Source: Hofstenia miamia (lineage: Eukaryota > Xenacoelomorpha > Acoela > Hofsteniidae). From it: a stretch of 64,000 bases of DNA. Under the pieces are notes generated by a model that worked only from the letters and a program-made list of their open reading frames with translations, was not told where the DNA came from and searched no databases. A program made the translations under genes and the position numbers. The stretch lies in NCBI GenBank assembly GCA_900660155.1, contig CABFPE010000401.1, positions 36,740-100,739 on the forward strand, written 5' to 3'. Shown piece after piece: positions 46,601 through 57,641 of the stretch; position 1 is the stretch's first letter, and each line of letters begins with the position of its first letter.

Positions 46601-47941
46601 TAAAATACAGAGTTTCTGCATCTACCTCTGAATTCCAAAGTTTCATTCCAAACGGGATTCAATTTTTTGAAGATTACTTTTGTTTCTAGTTTTTTCTTTT
46701 TCTCTGGCAGGAGAAGAATTTTCACGTAGGGATCACTTGTTCCCCTAAAAAAGCACTAACATATACACAGTTTTCTTTATTATTACTATATTATTGAAGG
46801 TATTTTGAAATAAGAGTTTTGAATTATAATTAGAACAATTCATACTTAACTTTGAAGAATTACAAAAACGCTTCATAATTTATCAATGGAGCCACATTAT
46901 TTAATCGAATATTTCATATTTTTACAAAAGATTTGGTTAAATATATTGAAGTATAGTGTTTGAATTAAATTGTCATATATCAGATGGGATTGGTGCAAAA
47001 TTTACATCGTGCGTGCTGTGTGAATAAACTACCTACATATTGTAGGGGGAAATACATTTATCTAGTAAGGTTGAAAAAATAATAAAACGATTGACTAAGT
47101 GTCCTAAATTTCAGGTCAAGTTCTTGTGAAGTAACCTTCTAGTGTCAAGCAAAAGCTTAGAGTCAGCTATCAAAAAAGAACTGTTATATGGCGTGTATAA
47201 ATAGCTTGCTAGCACTAAAATTTCTATTTTTAAATAACTGCGCATTAAGCCAATCGCGCAAAATGTGACGATAGAATACGTGCTAATTCTGAACTAATTA
47301 TGCTTGAGCGAATGATTATTTATAAAAACCTAAGCAACTTTCATCTCAGGAAACGGCAGTTCATAATAATTATCAGCAAAAATCATAAGATACACACTGT
47401 AATGAAAGCAGCAACTCCAATTACTTTCACTGGCCATTCAAAGAAGACTGCAGTACGCACTGATGCATGTCAGTAAAACCTTAAGACTTTTTAGAAAATA
47501 CTTTAGTGCTAACTGTGAGGGGGCTTCTAAGCAGCATGGTTTAAAGAGTGTTTGCAATTTTTGCAGATGGTATAAGAATTCTAATGCGAATTGATCTGCT
47601 TTGATATGATCATACAGGATAACTCATCCTGCATTTTCGCCAATATAGCACTGCAATGGTATCATGAACACAAATTCAAATAGGTAAGAGGGTTAGGGTT
47701 AAATCCACTAGAAAATCTATTGTACATATTTACGCAGCAGTTGAGCTGATGGCCATAGAAATACACATGAATTGCAATCGGAAGTACTATATACATGATG
47801 TAAAGAAGGCATGTCCAGCTGATTGAAGGGTATCAAAAATAATAATAACGTGCGCCTAGAAATGGCGATTCACAAGTTTTCTTTTTTAAGTTATCAATTC
47901 TTGGAGTGATTTAAATGTATATTTATGTACATTCGAATTTT

Positions 47942-47987
<46 letters not shown>

Positions 47988-50900
47988 TATGTACATATAT
48001 ATATATGCTACTGCAAAAGCTCTCCATAGAGGGACCAGGGCCCATTTTTTGCAGAAATTTTAACTCATCGATCCTTAAAATATTTTGCATGAAGGTATTG
48101 ACTACTGAAAGACTATGTCCTACAAAAAATCAGGAATTTATGTGAAAAAATCAGCTTATATGGTTATGTGGAAAGAATAAATAGAGGCACGTATTAGTAT
48201 ATATATATATATATATATGTTGCTATAGGAAACGATAATTGTGCACTATGCTATGAAATTTTAGAGCAAATGTTTATTTACTAGGCCTAACAATAGCTAG
48301 ATGTGTATGAACTCAGGCAAGTTACCATATTCTCATTTGAATATGGCTTTAATTTGTGAATATCCTAAGGAACTTTCAACATCAGAGAATATACAATCAT
48401 CACATAACAATTCTCTCGAGAATTTGAAACAAAGTACAGAAATGTCCAGCATATGTTCCAGAGAAAATGTGGATTACTTATATATGCACATCAAACGAAT
48501 ATAAATTTGAAACTAATGAAATAACCTCTTTGACAACAATCATTTCCTCAATAAGGGAGCCATAAGAGCATTACAAAGTTGATCTTTTATAGCATTAAGC
48601 GTTAATTAGACCTTTACACCAGCCTTCCCAATTATTTGTCAAAACGTTCTTGGCTTCCTAATAAGATTGAAAAACATATAATTAAGCCGATAATTTGAAT
48701 GGAGAAGGAAGTAGTGAAATCCTGAAAGCTGTTAAGAAATAATTTATTTTAAAATGTAATTTATATAACCCGGGAAAAGTCTAATAGAAAATTTATATAA
48801 TTAATATGGAGGTAATATTGAAACGGCTTTTTTTACTTTATAGATGTTTATGAAGTAGATAATAAATTCAGCGTATACCACGCATGCTAAAAATGATAAA
48901 ATTTGATTAAAAAATTGCCTGAATAGGCTTATACCGTGTCTTACAGGCCCACTCACCGAGTGCACAAGCATGAAGCTACAGTTACTGTGTGTATATAGGC
49001 CTATATAAACCTAACATTTTTGTGTATATCAATTTTTTCAGTCAGTCACGTCACTCTCATAACATTCTGTTATGAAAAGTCCTACTTAAATTAAATCACA
49101 ATATGAACGTTGTATGCCAATGGAAATCATCGGCGGCGGCTCTGCCGGCGTGGCGTCGGGCTCTATTATGAAGTGAAGAAGGCTGTGGTTAGAAGCGATG
49201 AGCGAATTTCACAATTCTGGTTCCAATTATCAGAACAAATTTGCTTGTTTTAAGAATTCACCGAATCCGATACAACACATTTCTAAATTTTCAGAGAGAG
49301 GCAAGTTTAATAGGTAATGAAAATATTCATTTCAATGCAGACCAAAAACCACGTCCACAAAATTTATTTTTTTTATCATTCAAATGAGAATTTGAAAACT
49401 GATTATTGTGAATTTCATTAAAAAGCAATGATTTGATTAAAGCAAATTTACTAAGTTTGAAGTTTTCTGATTGTTCGTTCGAATCCCTAACTACTAAGTA
49501 TTGGAAAAGCGATCCTGATTTAGATAACTTTCCGGCTATATGGACCTCTCCTTATTCTGCATAATTATTTAAAATCATTTAAATACACCACTGAATGAAA
49601 CATTTGTTTATGTAATTTTAAAGAGATGCATGGGGCTTAAACTATGTTTTATTAGAAACTTTAGTTTACAAAGAATCAGTTGTTTTTTGCTAAAAAAAAT
49701 GGAATTTTTCGAAATAATATTTGCCACATAAATTTGGTATTTATGTATCAGAAACCTTTTATCCAACACGATATACATGTGTAATTAAATAAAATGTTTC
49801 TTTGTGTTACCTCTTAACGAATCTAAATAGTCAAAGTTCACGATTTTTTGTGCTTTGAAGACCAATGGATAATATAATGATTTCAAAGGTAACTTTTCTC
49901 GAGGGCAATTTCTTTGACGCAATAATTCAATATATTTAAAACTTTGTTTTTGTCAATTACATATTTGCATTATCAAGTGTCAATAATTAAATAGAACTTT
50001 GTATGGCCATCTGACTTAAAAATCAAACGTTATGAGAAAAATTACCTTATCCAAACTTATTAATTGCATCATTATTATTAGTGTTTCACTAAATTTAACA
50101 TTAAATATCATTGAATATATTAACTACGACTGTCTTTGTTAATGTGAAACCATTTAACACAAATTCTCAAGAGAATTTCCTAAGATCTATGATTACTTCT
50201 TCAAAAAAAATCGAGACACTTATAAATCACTAACTAATAAATATATCCAGAAATCCGACGTTTAGATCTCCTATTATTTTTTGCGCTGAAAATTAGTGTG
50301 ATAGTAGTTATATTATTGATGTCTTTTATTGGTTTTAGTTTCGGCAACTAAATAAATATTTTGTAAAAAAATATACCATCTCGATATTTTCACGTGAGAT
50401 CGGACTTCTCTCCAATAACTAATAAAAATACTATTTTCTTCACACTGAGTATATTGATTATTAAGGTCCGAGTATTATTAAGACAGCGAAATCCGTTTCG
50501 ATAGCAGGAAATGAAATAAATACAAAATAAACAGAGCAGCATATTTTATCAAATTGGGTGCGCTTTTGGCCCCTCCCCTTCTGAAATATTTAAATAAGTG
50601 CGATAGCTGTATCAAAAGAGAATGTCAGCAGAATATGCATTCCGAACCTTCACTCGGCAATTTAACGAAATGAATTATTTAGAGATTAAATAGAAGTTTT
50701 CCTTGATTGAATTACTCCTCCAACTATGAAGCTTCAGCTCCAGACATTATATCATACAAAAGTGTCAAAATCGGAAATCTCTCAAATTTACTTCCTAAAT
50801 CTATCAGCACACTAGTTTTTTAAATAAATCACAGAAGCCGCTAATTTAGTAAGCACGTTGTTTTCCAAATATACAAAGCAAACGCAATATATTTCAATGT

Positions 50901-52093
50901 CGGGAAAGTGATTTTTAAAGGATTTTTAAGATATGAATCAAAATATAAACGCTTCAAAATAAAACCCTAAATTTAACATTAAACAATGTATCCATTTAAA
51001 TTTCAAATGTTACTATTGATATGAGATATCGTTACCGGACCTCCAGGGATACATCTGACAATTTAGTTGGACCTTGCCATTTAAAATATGTTTGTGAAAG
51101 AATAGTTTAATTCTACTTCATTGGATATGCTTCCTTGAAAATCACATGTCTATGGACAAACGTGTTGAAATGTTTATAATGCAGAACATACATGTTATAT
51201 TTTGTTTACAATTTATGATGGTTTCTATAACAAATTTTAGACACTCATAACTCACTGAGTAAATCTGAAAGCACCTCTAGGTACCCATAGATGTGTCAAA
51301 ATCTCTGGATTCCCAGATTTCTTCAAAGTGTAGACAAAACGGTTGGTAAATTTAGAGATACAAAGTGTATTTAGGTTTAATGTTCATTCTTCAATTCGTA
51401 GTAACTTTAAATCTCTACAAATATTAATAACCCTAGTAGCTAGATGATCAGTTTCACAAAATTGCAAAAATTTTCCAAAAACATTTAAATTTATCTATGA
51501 TACGATGCTTAGCAGCGGAAAAACCTAAAAAAATGCTTTGTACAATGTGATAGTGAGTTTTTATTGAGCATATTGGTACGTAGAGCTTGCAACCAAGATA
51601 TATCTCATGCGTTCAATATTTTGAAGACTGCGTGAATAGACAAACTATCATTTCTGTCTAAGCATGTGTTTGCAATGAGGAATGTAAATTATTCATCTAT
51701 ATCATATTTTTTAGATAAGTCAAATATACGTTCATAGAGCTACTTAGGTGGAAATAATTCCAGGAAATAATGGGAACTTAATTCAAAGAAATGCATTAAA
51801 TATTCAATGATGCGCCATGAATGCAAATTAAGTGTTAAAGCTAGGCGAATGCAATGTACAAAAAACCAGTCCTAAATTTTGCAGCTTTCATTTATTGTTT
51901 TGCCATTTAAATATAACTATTATAAAAATCTGAAAAAATTCATTGCTGATTAAATTATAGATTAAACAATGTACCCTCTGTCTTTGGCAAGAAGATCTTT
52001 AGCTTGGATGACAACAATTGTTAATGTGAGCTTAGAGAAGTCGTAGTGCAGAGAAAAATTAATGCTTCCACAGTATGAATAAGGCCTATCTTC
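37869..52093 (-). CDS. Syt7-like: Synaptotagmin-7-like double-C2 protein, five 3' exons
   Basis: Five exons join in phase on the minus strand: 52093-51975, 46744-46626, 46580-46417, 40090-39970 and 38179-37869, giving 277 codons to the stop. C2A (residues ~8-130) has calcium-ligand positions D38, D44, D97, D99 and D105, and the [14 protein letters not shown] loop typical of Syt7. C2B (~139-277) has D169, D175, D229 and D231, but Glu at the fifth position (E237). It closes with the WHFL motif found at synaptotagmin C-termini. Synaptotagmins bind phospholipid and SNAREs in a calcium-dependent way and trigger membrane fusion; Syt7 serves slow exocytosis and membrane repair. The transmembrane and linker exons are not found and should lie above 52093 or beyond the window. 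All splice sites are GT-AG. Syt7 is the closest family by motif; Syt9/10-type relatives are less likely. Confidence 0.85.
39970..40090 (-). CDS. Syt7-like: Synaptotagmin-like exon (first part of C2B)
   Basis: A 121-bp exon between ATTTTTAG and GTATTT. It encodes [20 protein letters not shown], then [20 protein letters not shown] and one base of the next Asp codon. This is the start of a synaptotagmin C2B domain (RGE(L/I)L(L/I)(S/T)L.Y ... (V/I)I(K/R)ARNLK.MD). Confidence 0.9.
40136..40173 (+). repeat. (CAA)n microsatellite
   Basis: About 12 uninterrupted CAA units, 45 bases upstream of the C2B exon within the intron of the minus-strand gene. Confidence 0.9.
40390..41060 (-). mobile_element. 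LINE 3' fragment in the synaptotagmin intron, locally duplicated
   Basis: The minus strand encodes [31 protein letters not shown] and, nearer the 3' end, [20 protein letters not shown] followed by [10 protein letters not shown]: the C-terminal tail of a LINE reverse transcriptase. The segment around the [11 protein letters not shown] motif occurs three times (near 40690, 40870 and 40960), with an N at 40950 at one junction. Several stops and frameshifts are present. Confidence 0.6.
40950..40950. other. Single undetermined base at a duplication junction
   Basis: The bases after the N repeat those found about 80 bases earlier, suggesting an unresolved tandem copy or an assembly overlap. Confidence 0.8.
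41061..43073. other. Intron of the synaptotagmin-like gene
   Basis: AT-rich. It holds one possible nested exon (41996-42104, minus) described separately; otherwise nothing recognised. Confidence 0.4.
41996..42104 (-). CDS. Possible cysteine-rich terminal exon nested in the synaptotagmin intron
   Basis: A good acceptor (CAATTATTGCAG) is followed by an open segment reading [18 protein letters not shown], then [17 protein letters not shown] and a stop. The spacing C-x10-C-x6-C (with one more Cys just before the acceptor in the unspliced frame) and the ordinary codon choice look coding-like. It cannot be a synaptotagmin exon, because the phase needed between exons 3 and 4 gives an early stop. 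No start exon was found, so this may be chance. Confidence 0.2.
43074..43128. repeat. TA-rich microsatellite
   Basis: TA units with two interruptions (TATGTATTTATA). Confidence 0.9.
43366..43696. repeat. (TA)n microsatellite containing a 271-N gap
   Basis: TA units run into the gap at 43395 and resume at 43666. The 191-, 156- and 139-codon frames crossing this region are artefacts of N and TA. Confidence 0.9.
43697..46416. other. Intron of the synaptotagmin-like gene
   Basis: AT-rich, without a supported gene. One possible non-autonomous element at 44213-44582 is listed separately. Confidence 0.4.
44213..44582. mobile_element. Possible 370-bp hAT-like MITE
   Basis: The left end CAGATATGGCC and the right end (opposite strand) CAGAGATGGAC match at nine of eleven bases. 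Both are followed by GC-rich words unlike the surroundings (CCGGCCCATGAAACC; GTGGGACGGG). Flanking 8-mers do not match, so this is tentative. Confidence 0.3.
46417..46580 (-). CDS. Syt7-like: Synaptotagmin-like exon (end of C2A)
   Basis: A 164-bp exon that begins with GC completing a Gly codon. It encodes [30 protein letters not shown] and [11 protein letters not shown], then the donor GTATCA in phase 0. Confidence 0.9.
46581..46625 (-). other. 45-bp intron, in frame and without a stop
   Basis: GTAGAT...TTATAG. If retained it would add 15 residues between FRG and YPYEK in C2A without breaking the frame. The synaptotagmin alignment shows no residues there, so it is read as an intron. Confidence 0.75.
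46626..46744 (-). CDS. Syt7-like: Synaptotagmin-like exon (middle of C2A)
   Basis: A 119-bp exon after TTTTTTAG. It encodes [38 protein letters not shown] and RG. The KKKKLETK basic strand and LNPVWNET are conserved C2A features. Confidence 0.9.
47947..48006. repeat. TA microsatellite
   Basis: TA units with short CATATATATGTACA interruptions. The 76-codon plus frame across it is a repeat artefact. Confidence 0.9.
48198..48218. repeat. Short (TA)10 microsatellite
   Basis: Uninterrupted TA units, followed by TGTTGCTATAGGAAAC, a sequence loosely like the bases after the TA tracts at 43128 and 48006. Confidence 0.85.
49127..49172. other. GC- and CpG-rich patch in an AT-rich intron
   Basis: About 70% G+C with eight CpGs in 46 bases (for example CGGCGGCGGCTCTGCCGGCG), against roughly 30% around it. 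Short frames cross it on both strands but none has good splice sites at both ends. Confidence 0.6.
51975..52093 (-). CDS. Syt7-like: Synaptotagmin-like exon (start of C2A)
   Basis: A 119-bp exon between TTTAATTTAG and GTACAT. It encodes [20 protein letters not shown], then [19 protein letters not shown] and two bases of Gly. It matches the opening strands of synaptotagmin C2A (G.I.FSL.YDF....L.V.I..A.DL.AKD). Confidence 0.9.
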
Positions 52094-52639
52094 CTAAATT
52101 AAAGTAAACTTAAAACAAATAAGAGTTTTTTCTATATTCGAAATAAATATACAATTTCAATAATTATCTATAACTTTTTGTCACATTTACACTGATGTAA
52201 TAAAGTTATATGCGATTAATGTGAGAAAAATGAAGGGGTTGCATATTCGTTGCAGAAGTTTTTCAAAAGTTAACTATTTAAACACAAATGTGATACGAAA
52301 TCTTGCACATTTCAAAGCAATTGTTTTACCAAGTTTATAACATAAAAACAACGCTTAAGCTTTGCATCATAAATTAGAAAGTAGGCTACAGCAGACTTGG
52401 ATTTGCTAAGGACTACTATGAGTTTATTGCCAATTTTTTCAAGACTAATAAACGATATAAAGTATTCTTTGCACCAAATGTAGTAGTCATTGTGCTTTAT
52501 AACAATATTAATAATAATAATAAAAGACTTTATTATAAGGATAATGGCATAGTGACCATACCCTTACAAAATACAATTATCATACATAAATTTACAAAGT
52601 CATAAAGAATAAATGTGGAAATTATTAACTTTTGCAAGT
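52094..52639. other. Intron or upstream region of the synaptotagmin-like gene
   Basis: AT-rich. No transmembrane-segment exon could be identified here. Confidence 0.35.
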
Positions 52640-53530
52640 AGAGCATCAAAAATGAATAGAAAAAGAGCAAGAATTTTCTCGCGTAAATGTCAAAGATTGT
52701 ATATGCATATAATTAATTAATCCACGCTTAAGGACAGCTGGATTGCAAAAGCAGTTTATTTCAGTCTTTAAATGCAAATGATTGACTAATTTGCTAATTC
52801 TATTAAAATATGAGTGGTCACATAACAGCTTTTTAAATCTTTTTAGATGTAAAAACAATCTATGCGATCTTCTTGACATTGAGCTAGGTCAAAGATCTAC
52901 AAAGTTTGTTAAATTTATATCATATTTTGCATTTGTTAGCTTGCAAATGAACATTAAATCTAAATATTCCAAAAAAGTGGTAATGGAAGCATGGAGCTTG
53001 GATAAAGACGATCATTGAAAGTGATATTTGGATCAGGATAGAACCACTTAAGTATACGATTTTGGAACTTAATAAGGTCTCTAAGGAAAGCAATGTTTGG
53101 AGAAAAAATTTGCGAGGCATATGTTAATATTGAAATGCATAAACTTTTCAATTATAAGATTTTAATTCTCGGAACACAAGAGAAAGGAATGTTTCTCTTT
53201 AACATGAAAAAGACCGAGCATGCTTTTGCTAATCGTGATTTAATATGAACAGTCCATGTTAATTCATAACTGGTCCATGGTATTTCTTCCTCATAAAGAG
53301 TAAGGTTTACTAGACCGTCATTAGGAGATGCATTAAAACATATTGCTTCACATTTTGAAATTCATAGATGCCCAATTTGCAAAATTATCGAGATCTGCTT
53401 GAAGCTTGAATGAAACATTCGGTTCAGAATTAAGAATAATGCAGTAGATTTTGTATGATAGTCAGCAAAGACATTTTTCATCTGACAAAAATACATTATT
53501 TAAAGTAGGTAATGATTCTAGATTTGAAAG
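52640..53530 (-). mobile_element. LINE 3'-half remnant
   Basis: The minus strand encodes, in broken frames, a post-catalytic reverse transcriptase region: CEAICFNASPNDGLVNLTLY, EEEIPWTSYELTWTVHIKSR and LAKACSVFFMLKRNIPF. Then come ILTYASQIFSPNIAFLRDLI and KFQNRILKWFYPDPNITF, and a tail ending near CFCNPAVLKRG. The order and spacing match the C-terminal half of a Jockey/CR1-type LINE. At least three frame changes and several stops are present. It probably lies within an upstream intron of the synaptotagmin-like gene. Confidence 0.65.
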
Positions 53531-55214
53531 GAAATTTCAAGCTCTCGCAATGTTGGTCCTAGGGAATACTTGAACCTCCGTTCATTTTTATCAGAACAGC
53601 ACGAAAGTCCGGAATAATTACCTTATTCATGTAATGTCAGGGTAGAGTAAGGAGTGAAACATAACACTTCAATTTCAGTTTATCGTTTTTTGCATATTTT
53701 ATGCACTTTGAAATCTGCAAAGTATATATACATTTCAATATATACATATTTACAAATTACAAATACATAAAAATACAACAAAATAAAAAACACGCTAAGC
53801 TAAAAATAAAATTTTTAAAAATTCAAATAAAATAAGAATATATAAATGAGTTAGATTCAGAATCACAACTCTTCAATATAAGACACTAATATCATCAAGA
53901 ATAAATTGTTTTTATTATTGATTACATCGCCATTTAATAGTTGTGTCTGTTGTACTAAAGTGACTCTCTTTCAATCTCTATGCCCTACCATTTAAAAAAA
54001 ACTCAATTGTTTATATTTACAATAGTCCAATTGCAAGTACTGGAAGATACATAAATGAATGAATGCTGTAGGTAAATATTATCTTTTTTCTCTATATATT
54101 GCCATATTTACACATGCATTCAAAACGATGTATATTTAATGTAGACAAATCCTTTTCATAAATAACTCATATCTAGTTCTATAGCAGTTGAAGATACATG
54201 TGAACTGCAATATTTGACAACCAATGAACATTACAAAGGAGTAAAATTAATAAAATCTCATTAACTCCAATTATTGTTCTTTCAATATAACCAATTCAAT
54301 CAGTGTAGGAGAAATGAAAATTATGTATATGACTCTACTGTGATTAATATATTCAACAAACCACATGGAGGATTAGCGTTAATCAACTTATTCATTAATT
54401 CATTTTATAAATTTAATAAATTCCAGCATTAATAAACTTTATTACCACACAAACCCATTTTGCTATTGGTATCATCAATACGGTTGTATCCTTGCAACTG
54501 ACCTAATGAAAACTCTGAAGACTCTGAAAAAAAATCCCTAGGATTTATGAACACTTCAACACTGTGCGGAAGAATGTCTAAAATCTTCAGGTTTCGTTGA
54601 AATTATTTTTTAGTGGAAACTAATTTCTGCATTTTTAAAACAAATTAAAGCAGCTGTTCACAAAAAATAATAAAAAATATGTAGATGAAATAAACCAATT
54701 TTTAAAAATTACCAAAAAATAAATCACATGTACGTCCACAACTTTACCATTTTGTCAAATTGTTTATGTTCAAATGACTATTATTTTTGATATTGCATTT
54801 TTAATACGCTTGTTGTGTGTTACCAATACAACATGATGCAAACAGAATGTTAATAATTTTTGCCAGTAAATTTATAAACCACACAATGGTTCTGCGAGGA
54901 CAGAACTCAATGATCCTAGTAGCAAGTAATCCCATTAGATTTGTTTCCAGTGCTTCCCTATTAACAGCCTTATTATGCATTCAACTGTCATGGTCCCATT
55001 TCATTGAATGACATAATTTCTAATACTCATACTAAAATATCGACTCTTCCAAAATTAGCACCGTATATCATGTATCTTGTCTATATTATTTAGAAATTCC
55101 TATGACAGTATTTTATAACAGTCCCATCGTTGTACAAATCACACTCAAATATTTAGCACGAGTTGCAAGTTCTAAGAGAGAGCTTGGTAGGCACAAAAGA
55201 ATTAGATAATCCTA
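53531..55214. other. AT-rich stretch, nothing recognised
   Basis: No supported gene or array. Confidence 0.35.
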
Positions 55215-55867
55215 CACAGAGTTGTAACCCAGCGGTGATTTAAAGCTCGGGTCGTTTAGGCCATTACCAAAGCCCAGCCCGTTACGATTGGTAAACTTCA
55301 AGCCCAAACCCGACCCGGGCCCGTCATATCTAAAACTGTTAAAAGACATTTTGTAAATAAATAAAATTGATTGACGCTTGTTATTATTAAGGCAATTTTT
55401 TTAGATAATTGTAATTCTTGTAGTAGTGTAATATCATCCACGGGTGTTTTGGACCCCTAATTGCATATAGAAACTTATTCTTAGGGAACCGATGGCGGGC
55501 GGAAGATGTTAACAAACACTAAACTATGCTAAAACTGTTCTGTTTCCAACAAATTGCTCTTGCTTATATACAAATTAATATCAACATATTTACACTTTAC
55601 ATGCTAAAACGAAAACATTTGGTCTGGCCGATACAACATCCAGTACTGATACTACAGTAGTGGATTTACTTTTTGATGTATAATAAATCAATTGAATTGA
55701 TTAGTTGATATAATATTGTAATGCAAGAGCAAGAATGCATATTTATTAATAAAATCTTGAACAATTATATACCCGTTGTGCAGACATTTCATAACAAGGC
55801 GCGGCTCTGCCCAGTTTCATTCTTAGTTTTTCAACCCTTTCAATCCCAGCCCGGTTACAACTCTGTG
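55215..55867. mobile_element. 653-bp MITE with CACAGAGTTGTAACC ends, hAT-like
   Basis: Perfect 15-bp inverted ends, CACAGAGTTGTAACC at 55215 and GGTTACAACTCTGTG ending at 55867, are followed inside by GC-rich words (GCCCAGCCCG, ACCCGACCCGGGCCCG, CCCAGCCCGG). No transposase frame. The flanks do not show a convincing 8-bp duplication. Related ends occur at 36297 and 63519. Confidence 0.65.
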
Positions 55868-57070
55868 CTAAAAACATCACTGCAACGACATTCTTAACTG
55901 TTCAACTGCTCTTATTTTATTTTTCGTATCGTTAATCGTACGATTTAGGCATTTTTTAAGCCTACGTGTACTCGACCGGTTAAGAAAATCTTAATTTCAA
56001 ACAAAAATATTGGTGTTGATATATATGTCAGAATCACATTGATTTCTATGTGGATCACTTTGGGTATAATTCACTTTGTACTTGTACAAAGGAAATCTCT
56101 CCTAAAATGCGATCTTCTAATTTTGTGATGGATGGAGAGCGAAATTAAAGTAAAGTTGGATTTCGATTTTAACGAAACTTTAAAGAAAGTATTTCTACAT
56201 CACGGAAAACTAATAATGAGATAAATTGGTAAAATACGGGAGAGAGTAACTAATAAATCACTATTTAATGAATGATTCCTTTCACCTATAAAAGTGTGGA
56301 TAGATTTCTTAATTTAACTCTTAAATTGTTTCTTGTGCTTCAGTAAGACAATACCCAAAAGGAGAACTAAACGTTTCTATATGTGACTAAGATAACTATC
56401 TATGGGACAATCTATGTTCGTGGGAATGGGACATCTAATGCAGTATTTCAATGGATTGAGACCATAATTCCAAGTTCGAAGCCTTATTTGAAAAATGAAT
56501 TCAAAGAGCATTTAGTAGTACGTAGTTGTATAGGACGTATAATTCTGCTATACCAAAAATCCTAGGTTAGATATAGACAAGGACCGCAAATTCAATATAG
56601 AGTATAATTTTAAAATTAATGTCCAAACATTCAGTTAGCGATGTCTGAAATGAGAAACAGTTTGCACTGTTGTTGTAAAAGGCATGAATTTATAATCAGT
56701 GGACTTCAAACTTCTAAACTTATATTTTTGTTTACTTCTTAATTGGAAAACAATGGGCTGAACAAATTCAGACCGAAGATAATTTTGACAGGTCTATGAA
56801 TGAGTTTGAATTCACCTTTACCCAATCAATGCGTCTATTACTGAAGGAATATAATTCCTTACATTGCCATAGAATAGAACGTTTGGAATGATTGGTATTC
56901 AAAAAAGATTGTTTGTATATCTATTACGGATTATTTGTGCGCTTGCAATTGCAGGTAATGTTACTTAACTATACATTTATGTTAACCGTACTTGTACAAA
57001 TTTTACAAAAGAACAGAATGTCTCAGAAGTTTAACAAGCTGCAGTGAAAGCCTACATTCCTACTTCTAAG
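55868..57070. other. AT-rich stretch, nothing recognised
   Basis: The 60-codon plus frame at 56383-56565 starts at GTG and has no family motif. Confidence 0.35.
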
Positions 57071-57641
57071 CAGGGCTTCAAAAAAATTAATTGCATTGCA
57101 ATTAGTTGCAATTATTTGTAGCAAGTAATTGATTGCAAGCGTGTCAAAAATCAATTAATTAATTTTTTTTCACCAATTAATTTACAAGCCTTATTTGACA
57201 TACTTAACTCTGAATATTTGCATTTGGATTCTATTTGCTTATTTTCACATGATGGCCAATCTGCCATCTTGTCCCACAACGTGTAATTTTACATTCAATT
57301 TAGGCATCGCGGCAATGCAATAATAGTATTATTTTAATACACGTTTTCACTGTGTGATGACACAACTTCAACATGGAAATGCAAGGACCCCTGCTGCAAG
57401 TCATAGAACATTTAATAAGTCATTTAACATTTAACAAGTCGTTTAATTTACATTTCCAATAAATAATGTTTTGATTATACATGTTTTTGTCCCAGTTTAA
57501 GCAATTTACAAACGGTGTTTACAAATCACACTAATTGCAATTAATTGCAATAATTGATTGTAAATTTTGAATAATTGCAATAAATGATTGCAAAGAACTT
57601 ACTTGAATGCAAACCTTGCTATTAATTTTTTCGAACCCCTG
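57071..57641. mobile_element. 571-bp non-autonomous hAT element
   Basis: The left end CAGGGCTTCAAAAAAATTAA pairs with a right end reading CAGGGGTTCGAAAAAATTAA on the opposite strand (18 of 20 match). Flanking 8-bp target duplications are CTTCTAAG and CTTATAAG (7 of 8). Subterminal regions are dense in ATTGCAAT/AATTGCAATTAAT repeats at both ends, as expected for transposase-binding sites. No coding capacity. Confidence 0.85.

Larger units (their letters stand above)
46745..51974. other. 5.2-kb intron inside C2A
   Basis: AT-rich, with TA microsatellites at 47947-48006 and 48198-48218 and a GC-rich patch at 49127-49172. No nested gene is supported. Confidence 0.5.

Noticed and set aside
49105-49190. 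Extra synaptotagmin exon at the GC-rich patch
   Set aside because: It lies inside the C2A coding order, where exons 51975 and 46744 already join perfectly within one Gly codon, and its splice sites are weak.
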